Source: Zymoseptoria tritici IPO323
Lineage: Eukaryota; Ascomycota; Dothideomycetes; Mycosphaerellales; Mycosphaerellaceae
Length of the DNA: 64,000 nt
Direction: 5' to 3'
NCBI RefSeq assembly: GCF_000219625.1
Contig: NC_018218.1
Location: 3,038,001 to 3,102,000, forward strand
In this document: positions 40,813 through 53,010 of the stretch, piece after piece
Layout of the letters: the number at the start of each line of letters is the position of its first letter
Numbering within the stretch: the stretch's first letter is position 1
Notes under the pieces: model-generated
Told to the model about the DNA's origin: nothing
What the model saw: the letters and a program-made list of their open reading frames with translations, nothing else
Database searches by the model: none
Translations under genes and position numbers: made by a program

Positions 40813-42654
40813 ATGGCAGACACGTCCACACAGCAGTCTAAGCCCACGCAGAGTGACGGAAGTGAGACCGAGGACGACGTCGCCGATTCGCCTGTTGTTC
40901 CCAAACAGCAGTCTCAGCAACCGTCGAAGACTATCATCACATCCACGCCGCAGAACAATGAAGTCTCGACTCCACACGACGACGATTCCGGCACCTTTAT
41001 GGCTCATTACAGCTCTTCGAAGAGCAAATCCGCAAAACAGTACAAGAAGAAGAAGGATCTCTTCGGTCATAGACTGAGCAGCGATTCATTCGTTCCGGCG
41101 GACGAGAGTGCCATCGGAGCTGTTGAGAACAATATGTCAGAAGAGAGGCCCAAGCAAGATGGCCAGGACAGCGCGGCGAGACTCACGCACAATGAAGATC
41201 CCGCTACAACTGCACCAGTTTCCGAGTCAAGTCCGAACATCGCAGACTCTGACGTGGACGATACGTCGGAGCATCCGCCTCCCGCAGACGAAGTCGCAGA
41301 TGTCCCACCCGTTGCCAGTGTGCTGGAAGTCGACGAGAACGTATCGTACGAGCCAATTAATGTCGTGGACCAACCTCTTAGCGACAAAGACGATGTCCAG
41401 ACCGATGCCAGCAGCAGCACTACCAAGGCTAAGAGCAAGAGCAAGGGAGCCCAGCTCCGTGGCGGCAAGAGGAATTTTTCCGGCCCAGCCTCTGTTGACG
41501 AGGACGGCAACCAAGAGAATCAGCCTTTGGCCAAGAAGCCACGCGCATCAAGCACGAGCGAGTTCATCGACAAAGAGCTGGAGGAGATCGCGGCTACTAG
41601 CCAGGACGAGAGCGATGGCGATAGCCAGATCCCAGCTCAAGGGCCTTTTCCAAGCAGGAAATCAAGTCGAGCCATGGCAGACCTACCGCAAGAGGAGAGT
41701 ACTGAGGACGAGGCTCCATCTGCTGGACGCCGACATAGGACGAGTCGCACGTCTTCCGCTGCACTTGTCCAGGACGATGATATTGCCGACGACGCAGCTG
41801 CCCCTGTTGAAGCTGCCAACGGTGATGCTACGGAAGCTGATGCTGCTGAAGACGAAGTTGCTGAAGACGAGGCTGCCGATGATGATGAGGTACAAACCAC
41901 CGCGATCCGGTCGACCAGGAATTCCAGCTCATCATCTTCTACGAAGATGTCCAACTCGCGTGGACGTATCAGCAAGGCACCGATCAAGAAGACACCCGCT
42001 CGTCGGAAGAGCGCATCTCCGTCCAAAACCCCGACATCTTCAGCTCGCCCTCCTACTAGGATCCTGCTGAGCGGCAGCAGACTTACTGCCACCAACCAAA
42101 ATTGGCTCAAGCGACAGACCAACGTCGTCGATGAAGTTCCCGGCAAGAGAACCAATTATGCCTGCGTCGTCCGTGACGAAAACATTCCCACAACGATTAA
42201 AGTCCTAAGGGCGCTTATCGCTGGCAAACGTATCATTACGGACCAATGGGTTGTCGACTCCAAGGAAGAGGGTAGCCTTCTCGATGTGAATGAATACCTC
42301 CACCCCGACTTGCAAACGAAGGACATCGGTACCGAAGACCGTCGCAAGCTGTTCAACAAAAAGATACTATTCTTCACTCACGCTGCGAAAGCGAGCTTCG
42401 GGTTAGACTGGGAAGACGTGATCACTACCGCCATGGAGGCTGGAGCTTCGCATGTGGACTTCGGCACTGCGTTCAAAGGCGCGACCACTCATTCCGACAA
42501 AGTCAACAGGATCGATTTTGGAATCAAGAATGACACTGACGCGAACAAGTTGAAGGAGGAATATGAGAGCACGGTGTATGACAAGGCCATGTTCGCTAAG
42601 GCGATCCTTCGTGCGAAGCTGGAGCTGGATGACGATGAGTTTGTGCTGGAGTGA
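40813..42654 (+). CDS. BRCT-domain protein with acidic disordered N-terminus (DNA-damage response candidate)
   Basis: A single exon of 613 residues starting MADTSTQQSKP; the frame is open for 89 codons upstream, but that part looks like leader. Residues 1-410 are disordered, Ser/Asp/Glu-rich, with SQ and TQ pairs. A short LFGHRLSSDSFVPADESAIG block stands out, as do basic patches before the folded part. The C-terminus has a BRCT fold: RILLSGSRLTATNQNWLKRQ, then NYACVVRDE, RALIAGKRIITDQWVVDS with the conserved Trp, and a second, more diverged repeat (FNKKILFFTHAAKASFGLDW to AMFAKAILRAKLELDDDE). Tandem BRCTs bind phosphoserine peptides in repair factors such as Brc1/Rtt107 and MDC1. Which of these it corresponds to cannot be settled here. 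Confidence 0.78.
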   Translation: MADTSTQQSKPTQSDGSETEDDVADSPVVPKQQSQQPSKTIITSTPQNNEVSTPHDDDSGTFMAHYSSSKSKSAKQYKKKKDLFGHRLSSDSFVPADESAIGAVENNMSEERPKQDGQDSAARLTHNEDPATTAPVSESSPNIADSDVDDTSEHPPPADEVADVPPVASVLEVDENVSYEPINVVDQPLSDKDDVQTDASSSTTKAKSKSKGAQLRGGKRNFSGPASVDEDGNQENQPLAKKPRASSTSEFIDKELEEIAATSQDESDGDSQIPAQGPFPSRKSSRAMADLPQEESTEDEAPSAGRRHRTSRTSSAALVQDDDIADDAAAPVEAANGDATEADAAEDEVAEDEAADDDEVQTTAIRSTRNSSSSSSTKMSNSRGRISKAPIKKTPARRKSASPSKTPTSSARPPTRILLSGSRLTATNQNWLKRQTNVVDEVPGKRTNYACVVRDENIPTTIKVLRALIAGKRIITDQWVVDSKEEGSLLDVNEYLHPDLQTKDIGTEDRRKLFNKKILFFTHAAKASFGLDWEDVITTAMEAGASHVDFGTAFKGATTHSDKVNRIDFGIKNDTDANKLKEEYESTVYDKAMFAKAILRAKLELDDDEFVLE

Positions 42655-43361
42655 TGTGCTGGGCCTGCACGAATGGGAACGGGCATGCTGCTAGCGGTAT
42701 CTTTAACGAGGGTGGAGTTCAGGTGTTGTTTGCCGGAAGCAGCTTTTATCATGTGTTTGTCGGGTGATGTGGGAGTGCGAATATGATGGAACGGGATAAA
42801 CGTGCACACAGAGACAGTAAGATGTCAATGACATAACATATGAAACAATGTCGAGAAACAACGTCGAGATCAAGTGCACATCCTTACTTGACCGCTTTGC
42901 TATGTGACCTACACGCCTATATTGGCCGTCCTGCTGAGCTGTCTGCCTCGTTACCATTACGCCGACCTGCTTGCCTATTCGGCCGACCTGCCAGGATACC
43001 TGTACACTTACTTGGCCGTCCTGCTAAAGGGCACGCACACTGACATGGACGTCAGTACCAGCTTGGGCATGGTCGACGGTATGTACGCTGCCATGTACAT
43101 TGCAGCGTCGCCGACATGGCCAGTGACAATGCGTGGTGACATGGTCGACGGCACGTACTTGACATGGTCGGCAGCCTGCACGCTGGCTTGCACGTCTACC
43201 TGTACGGCTACTGAAGTGTTTCCGTCAGCGACCTGTACGGCGGATCGGACGTGGAGGTGTTGAGGTGTGCTGTCTCTACTGCCGTACTGCACTGCCTCAT
43301 CACCAGTGATCAGACTAGGCTTCCAGAAGTACGGAACAATACACAGACCAACCCGCCATCG
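42655..43361. repeat. Array C of the 33-bp family plus flanking degenerate repeats
   Basis: Between the BRCT gene and the BVMO lie diverged copies of the 33-bp unit. The clearest is 42997-43029, about 27 of 33 positions like the fourth unit of the array at 30.4 kb. Weaker copies run from ~42883 to 42996 (attggccgtcctgctgag at ~42921). The next ~200 bp repeats ggtcgacggtatgtac-like and gacatggtcgacggcacgta-like words. No coding frame is supported. Confidence 0.6.
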
Positions 43362-45763
<2,402 letters not shown>

Positions 45764-46515
45764 TTCGGAGGTGGATATGGGCCGGGAGAGCAGGAGTGCA
45801 TTTATGTATTTCGTTCGGTGTCGACTTCCCCTCTCTCTGCGGTCTCTCTTGCAGCAGCGATGATTCTTTCATGCAGAATCCTTGATCGTGGATCCTGCTG
45901 CGGGCACAACCACGCAGGCTTGTGAGCTGAGAATGGTAGGTTATCTGCATCGATCCTGCTGTGCCTCTCATTGCTTGCTCATGTCCGGACGTACCCGTGG
46001 ACAAGCCTTCTCGCTGGCTCGAAACTCGCAGGCACCTTTGTCATGCACGACTTCCGACTTCTACTAGGGGAGCTTGAGGGTCTCTGGCGTTCCATATCCC
46101 CGTTATGACTGCTTCGAAAGATGTAATCGAAGCAAAACGATTTCGATAGAAAAGATTCCGAGACTGGGCCTTTGACTAGCTTCGGCTAGCGTGGTGCAAG
46201 CGTGTCCTGCATGAATGTAAATGCGAGGTTTGCGGGGAAGCCTGTCTGTGGTCCACGAGCTCCGCATAGCGAGGAGGGTTGCAGCATTGCATTGCGGATT
46301 GTCGCAACTGACTAGTCGGCCGTCAACATGTAGGCGGACCTCCTGACCGACGTCGAACCGCTAGCAGTCCAGCTGTACGCCAGTAGTCCTCGGATCTGAG
46401 AGTCAATACTTTCGAGTCCATTGTTCAGAACTTGTACGTATTGCCGCGGACTGACTGCTGCTTCGCAATGGGTGACATACAAGAAGCTCTTCCAGATCGG
46501 GCATCTTAGCTGCTG
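45764..46515. other. Intergenic, minus-strand genes on both sides
   Basis: 5' flank of the BVMO and 3' flank of the next gene. Only short unsupported frames are present and no repeat family was recognised. Confidence 0.4.
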
Positions 46516-47787
46516 TCAACGAGAATGAAGAAATAGATCAACATCGCCAGCCGCGATCTGCTCATCGCTGAATTCCGCGAGGGGATCGACGTCGTCAAAT
46601 GCGTAGCGGGCCCTCGCTTCTCGGGTCCACGTCAGCAGATTGTAGCTATGGAGCTTGACATTCGGTCGAGATAGGGACAGCACGGCCTGGCGGCCGATGC
46701 GTCGATTTGGTAATCGCGGAACTAGCAAAGAAACGCGAATTAGTCTTGGCCGTCGAAAACAGGAATGAACTCACCGTCGCTGTCCAGTCCCATTTATCCG
46801 CCTTTGCACTCCCACGTAGACCACCCACAGTGGTCCGTTTCAGTACCTTGTCGATACCAGAAACACGCTGCTCGGCAAGGTCGATGTCTGCCTTCGCGGC
46901 GTATGCCAATAAAGGTCCCACCCACTCATACATCTCCAGCTCTGCGTCGTCATCATCGTAGGGATCATGGCGAATACGACCTTCGACCGTCATTCCTGTT
47001 GCGGTCTTCGACCACAGAAGAAACATCGCCATGACGTGCCCGAGGTCGAGAAATCTTGAGTCCTTTTTGAGCTGTCCAACACGATCGAGTTCGTTCAGTG
47101 CGGTGAGAGCAGCACATCCGGACACGGCGATAAGGTGCTCGTATCGTTCACCATCGTCGACCATGCTCCACGGGAAAGAGACGTCTCGACACAAAAACAT
47201 CGCAAGGACCGTAAGGATAGCCCACATCTGCTGAAGGTTGGCCTTTTTTCCTGACAGCGGCTTAATCTCATTGTCGAAAGCTCTTAGCTGTGCATCATCG
47301 TGGTCAGCATAGTCCTTCGCAAAATGCGTATGGACGTCCATACCATATTTTCCAGGACTTCCATCATTCCGTATCCGTAGAAGTCGTTGTGCACGTACAT
47401 CCCAAACTGGTCTGGGCACCGTCTGTCGGCATCTGTGGCTAGGTCGTCTAGCAAGTCGAAGCACTCTTTGAGCATCATCCATTTACAATTGGGGTGGTCC
47501 GAAAGAGGCTCTCCATGCACGTCAATTTCTTCCTGACCGTCTTCTTCTTCGTCGTCTTCTTCTTCTTCTCCTTCTTCATCATCATCATCGTCGTCCTCGC
47601 TATCGCTTTCCGCCCAGGGCGGCTGGTCCGTACACACGTACTCATATCTTCCAGTAAATGAGTCCTGATCGAGCTGTGTCTTGACATCTGTGCATTGTCG
47701 TTTGGGCTTCTGGCCGTCTGGAGTAGATTGTGGCGGTACTTGCTCATTCGATTTACGCTCGGTGAGAGATCTCTTCTTCTGTGGCAT
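46516..47787 (-). CDS. Protein with strongly acidic N-terminal segment (unknown function)
   Basis: Three exons, 47787-47344, 47287-46775 and 46686-46516, give 375 residues. Intron 1 (56 bp, gtatgg...GCTGAC...cacag) joins MMEVLENM in phase to LRAFDNEIKPLSGKKANLQQ. Intron 2 (88 bp, gtgagt...cgccag) joins WDWTAT to AVLSLSRPNVKLHSYNLLTW. A nearer acceptor (tag at ~46726) would give a different, less regular tail. The start MPQKKRSLTERKSNEQ is basic, followed by a run of ~30 Asp/Glu residues, then a helical domain with LKECFDLLDDLATDADRRCP and MWAILTVLAMFLCRDVSFPW. The latter is hydrophobic but probably buried helix. The end is FDDVDPLAEFSDEQIAAGDV. I recognise no family. It may be a lineage-restricted protein. 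Confidence 0.6.
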
Positions 47788-48022
47788 TTTGTCGACACAG
47801 TCCGTTGACACGTTCGTTTGCTTCTCGAGATGCACTGATGGAGTGATGCATGAGAGAGACTGTGGTCGACGCGTTGTTGACGTGTTTCGTAATGACCTCA
47901 TCCGCGAACTTCGATGCACGGGAACCGTATTTATACTTTCGTCTGCCCTTACGAAGAAGAGCGTCATCGAAAGAACGTAGGTATTCACCCAAAAGGCAGA
48001 TGCAGTCCGTGTTCACGCATAC
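47788..48022. other. Upstream flank of the acidic-protein gene
   Basis: The minus frame is open for 67 codons above the chosen Met at 47787, so a longer N-terminus cannot be excluded. The upstream residues are Arg/Ser/Thr-rich without motif. Confidence 0.35.
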
Positions 48023-48826
48023 CTACCGCCACACCGCGAGGAGCCTCGTCAGCTTACGATAAGCTCGACCTCGTCCGTGCCAGGTAAGAGATATGTCTGC
48101 GCCACAGACTTCGCACAAACATTGCATCCTCAGCCAAGAGTAAGAAATTGCAAAGGATTCCCAGAGTTCGGATACGATGAGGCCATCATTATCGCTTGAA
48201 AGCGACCCACAACTTATATGAGGTATGACCGGTCGGTCTGCTGAGAAAGCCGTTGAATCCGAATAGTCGTGTAAGAGCGGATCTCCAGCGTCTCGTTCCC
48301 CAGAAAGCGGCTTGCAGAGCCGTGGTACTTGTAGTAGCCATTGTCCAATGATGTCCCGCCGGAAAGAAGTGCGAAGACAGTCCATTGGGGAAACCATGGA
48401 GCTCGCTTCTTCCTCCGAGGAACATCGAAGGTTGTTGGCGAAGACGTGAACACGTACTGAGTGCAGCATTGAGACGATCAGGCCACCCCGTTCGGAGGCA
48501 GCGATGCAGCGATGCAGCAAGGCAGACAGTAAGATCCGTCCCGCTCTCCCGGGGCAGGCACTTTGCTTCCTCTGGACAGGAATTGATAGCGTCTTGCAAA
48601 GTTGCGCGAGCATTGGCTCGACTTTGCAGTACATGTCACTGTCGTTGCCTTCAGCGCTGTTGTTGAAGATTAGCATGCGTGGCGCAATGGCAACTCCAAG
48701 GCACTCGGGCCGCCCGTGAAGAGACGACAAGTGTGACGCCCTCAGCTGCCTTGCCTCCGCGAAGGCGCGGCATGTGGCATGTTTGCTCACGGTCGGTCCA
48801 CTTCTCTCGCAATTGTCTTCATTCAC
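48023..48826 (-). CDS. Hypothetical protein, low confidence
   Basis: An uninterrupted 267-codon frame, with no family motif. Its composition is rich in Cys, Ser and Arg, and the same DNA has a second minus frame (48453-48214) with equally protein-like sequence (PRRKKRAPWFPQWTVFALLS, then GNETLEIRSYTTIRIQRL). The two could be exons of one gene: a gt at ~48456 lies just before the second frame begins. I cannot choose between an intact single-exon gene, a spliced gene using both frames, or chance. The end of the long frame (SELWESFAISYSWLRMQCLC, CGADISLTWHGRGRAYRKL) looks the least random. Confidence 0.3.
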   Translation of the reverse strand: MNEDNCERSGPTVSKHATCRAFAEARQLRASHLSSLHGRPECLGVAIAPRMLIFNNSAEGNDSDMYCKVEPMLAQLCKTLSIPVQRKQSACPGRAGRILLSALLHRCIAASERGGLIVSMLHSVRVHVFANNLRCSSEEEASSMVSPMDCLRTSFRRDIIGQWLLQVPRLCKPLSGERDAGDPLLHDYSDSTAFSADRPVIPHISCGSLSSDNDGLIVSELWESFAISYSWLRMQCLCEVCGADISLTWHGRGRAYRKLTRLLAVWR

Positions 48827-51800
48827 ATCTCACAGACCCGTTCAACAGCGTCCGCGGAGCTCTCAGCTCACGTCGCCCAAGAGCAGAAACGTCGTCCAAG
48901 ATCTTGGGTGGTCCGGCGCAGAGAGACCCAACAGGCACGCGCCAACGTGGTTGAGCATTGTTCTTCATCCGAGAACAAGGCAGCGTATCAACCACGGTCA
49001 TGCGGGCTGGAGTCGACGTCTGTGTCCGAGGGTGGAGACTTATCGGGTCGCGCGGCTGTTCGATCTCCTTGATCATGAGCGGGCGGAGCATTTCTGCCAT
49101 TTCCAAGGCTCAGCTGTGGTACGAACCACAGAGCCCGCTTGCTGCCATGCAGCTTGATGAGCAGTTTCCCAATTTGCCCAGTGGACCGATGAAAGCCTTG
49201 CATGAACGGTGAGCAGTTATCGCTCATGACGACTCCAAAAGCCACAGCGCACGGCCGCGCAACATGCAGGATTCCGCTTCGCCACAGAATCTTCTGGCCA
49301 GGTGGATATGGTGGCAATGTCTGCTTCGCTTGGCTGCAGATGGAAGCTGGCAGAGGGTAGCTGCAGACAAGGCGAATTCTCAACAAGGAATATTGATGCG
49401 GTGCCCGATGGACTACATCTGGAACGGAATATCGCGAGTCGTCGAGGACAATGTCAACTCCGGTGAGGATGACAATCCAAATTTCGGTCCATTATCCCCC
49501 ACGGTCGGCGTCTCCGAGAACTTTCGGAGACACCCTCGTCGATGATGAAACGCCTCCACGATCTACACCGGCATGAGAACGATACAGGGATCCAGGATTC
49601 ATCGTCATGATGCGGGGATCACGAAACAGTGAGCTTCGCAGCGGGGCCGCCGCCCAGCGATGCGGATGAAACGGTGACAGGGATGAACGTGATCGTTACT
49701 TATGGCAAGGAAGAGAGTATACGAGATATGGATGCTGCTGCTCGTTCCCGTTCATGACAGCAAGGTGGTCGCTGAGGCGCAGTGCAGTTCGTCCCGTTAT
49801 CGCTAAGGTGGTGAGCATCGCGTAGTTGCAGTCATCAGGCGAGTGGTAGCGCGATATGCAAGTAAGCGAAGTGTTTGCCTCGCTGTGTCGGAGAGGATGC
49901 GATGACCTTCGCTTGAGTAGTGAGATCTGGTTTGGGCGAGGTGCGTTGACTCTCGTTGACCGGCTGGAGAGACCCCACGAGCAGCTGCAGTCTCATAGGA
50001 GTCTAGATCTGACTGCGAGTCTCACACGGGTGCGAGTCAAGCGCTGAAGACTGATGGACAGCGGCGTGCATTCTCTGACACCTCTCTGCACAACCTTAAC
50101 ACGGCATCTCCTCCCAGCTGTGTCACTGCTCGCGCATGTTCGAGTGTCAGAGATGGCGCCGGTCAAGCCGAAGAGAAGGTTCCATGCATAAAGAGTTGCG
50201 TGATTATTATTGCAAGTCTGCGCCTCGAATCTCATCACGTTGCCATCACCCAGACAATCCTCGTTTCGCCTCACCCATTCATCTCGATTTTCAAACACTT
50301 AACCCCAAGGAATTGGCCCTCGGCAGTCATCTTGCGCCCAGGATACCCCAAGACTACATCACATTCACCGCTGTCAGACAACGTGGCCATCCAAGGACAG
50401 TCCCAAGGATTGGAACGCCGCATCTTCATTCCCATGCTCCAGTTGATTTCTCTCCCTGGTGAGGTGACGTCTCAGCTGACCGCCTCCAACTGCCGTGTGA
50501 GTTGTGAGGGCCGCCGTTTCATGGCGTCCTTCTTGCAAGCGACCGGCCTGTTACCAGCAGTCGGTCTCCGCGTGGCTTTTGACCTCGACAAGAACCTTGG
50601 GCAATCCGCGAACATGCCTGTCGGCTGTGGACGCGTGATGATGAGATGCACTCTGGGGTTTGAGGTCACTTGCTGGGAAGTTCGGCATCTCATCGCGATC
50701 GCTCGATGGGCGAGCGGTTGACATTATCGAGCGAAGACTAGTGGTACGCGATATACCAGGCAGATACGAGATGGATTTTGTTCAGTCGTGCGGTGACTCC
50801 GTGAGTGAGTGAGTTGCTATCTTCAGCCCCCAGGGTTCGTATCTTCCTGAAACCGGCAACGGCAATTGAGATTGTCCATGCCAATAGTGTTTCGGCGAAG
50901 CAGATGGCATGATTGTTTGTTTTGGCATGGAATCCATGGATGCAATCCTTCGGCAAGCACGGCGGACGAACTCTGCTTGGCGGAGCGAAACACAGCAGAA
51001 AAGGCAAAAGAGAATACACCACATCCTTAACTCTGTTTGGCGTATGGAAACCATGCATATGCGCACGCGTTGCTGGGCGGTGCAGACAAGTTACAACAGC
51101 ACGCAGAACCGGACCCTGGTGCGCGCTGACTAGGTCTATGCCGCCGGTGGCCGAAGGACAAGGATGCTGGCGACGACGGCTCGTTGGACAGGGCCGCAGC
51201 AGCTATCTACAGTACGGTGATGTAAGATCCTCGCAGTCACGAGGCGGTATTCATCATCGCATTAGATGAAATGCGTTGGCAAGCCCTCTCACTCTGCTCC
51301 GTCCATCCGCCATATCCTCGTTCTCTGTGTTGTCTGTCTCCAATTATAAACCGATCATCAGTCTAGTGAATACGGACTACGGTCTGCTTCCAGGGGAAAG
51401 GATCCTTGGCGAGTCCCGGCAGTGAGTCGGAATTTGTGGAGCAAACGACAGGGCGGACACCGGAAGAAGGAGAAGGTTTGGAGCCCGCTTCGGCTGATGA
51501 GGAGCGTTGACGCATTCAAGCGAGACTTGAGGCGCTGTGGTGTGGCTGATGAGCGAAGGAGAAGAAAGAAAGTTTCGCTGGGAAAGGGATCGCGGATTCC
51601 GCGGAGAGGAAAGAGTCATTCAGATGGTACGGACTACGGGGCCACGGGCGGGCTTGAACTCGGTCTGTTTTACTGGGCGAGACTCGAGAGCGGTTAAGGT
51701 ATTGACCGTATGGTGTATTACCGAGCCGGAAGAGAGGAAAGCGATCATCTCCTGTTGATGATGAGCCGGTCCAGCACAGTGAATCACAGAATGATAGAAG

Positions 51801-53010
51801 CAACGCAACGCAACGCAACCTGACCCGGGGCGTGACAGCGGATTCAGCGTGAAACTGAAACCACCCGGAGGGAGACGGTCACGTTGGGTACCGCTCCATG
51901 TACCTGATCCCTGACGAGCGTAATAAGGTAGGTACATGTAGTAGAGTACCTTGATTTACTTAGAACATTTAGAGAAGGCGCTCATGCCGATGTGGCATAG
52001 ATCGGCGACAAGGCCGCTTGCAATGGGAATTTCCATCCATTTCCTCCACAGAACTACCTCATCACGATCAAGTCTTTTCCACGCTGACTCCCTAGAACGA
52101 CCGCCTTGTTCAATTCTGTGCTTCCATCGCTGTCGGTGATCACTGATTGGGGCCTCCACTTTCACAGCCTTCAGGTCCTTCCTTTCAGTTCCTTCGCAAT
52201 CCTTTCGCTCCTTCCTTCGACAGCATTATTCCATACGACGTCCTGCCGTTCGCATCGCCCACCGCTTCACCGCAAGTACCACCACGAACTCGCCCGCCCC
52301 GACTTCCTCTTATTCCGACACATCGCATCGCATCGCATCGAAGTGCAACGTCTCGTCCCATTGTCGCGGGTCGCATACAACCATACACGCGCGCGTGCGC
52401 AACCCACCAGAAACTACTGCAAGCTCCGCATTGAACTACATACACCCCAGAACGCTACACGTCGCTCGGTCTCCACGCCTGGCTGCATTACCGCTTCCTC
52501 TCGGCCCTGCATACAATAGCGGCACCGCTGCATATCTCTTCAGACCCCATCGCAGCTCTGCCCAGCGCTGGGCGCGGACCTCAATACTCGACACTCGATA
52601 CAGTGTGCCACTCCAACATCGCCCAGCAGAGGAGGAGGCACAGAGGCGTCTCTCTCTCTGAAACTTGAAACATTCCCACTGTGATTGCCGACAACACAAA
52701 CTCCACACTGCAGTGCCGCATTGGATCGACGACTCCGCTCGCCTACCTGCTGGAATTTCATGCATTGCCGCTGACCTTGGTTTTGGGCAACTCGTTTCGC
52801 TTGGCCTGGTCTGCGCCCGCCGCTGCTGCCGGATACAATCGACGCTGCATACTATCCATATCACCTCATCGCTACCGACCACACCGGTCCGTGAGGCTCT
52901 GTGCGACAGAACGCTTGCGCCTTCTTGCCTCGGCCTTCAGCACGATGCATATCCAGTGTCGAATCGATTAACCTCCCTCTACTCCACCACTCACCACGTC
53001 CGACACAATC
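48827..53010. other. Gene-poor 4.2-kb region and PLC leader
   Basis: No frame here has a recognisable motif or a convincing splice pattern; the longest (50200-50721 plus, 173 codons) looks random. Two pentanucleotide runs are present: caacg x3-4 at 51801-51819 and catcg x4 at 52321-52340. From ~52170 the sequence is pyrimidine/CCA-rich and is probably promoter and long 5' UTR of the phospholipase C gene. No tRNA or other RNA gene was confirmed. Confidence 0.45.

Noticed and set aside
50200..50721. 173-codon plus frame
   Set aside because: No domain or start context; composition looks random.
51640..51720. tRNA-like words (agcggttaagg on plus, gttcaagcccg on minus)
   Set aside because: The A-box-like and B-box-like words are on opposite strands and no cloverleaf with a 7-bp acceptor stem could be folded.
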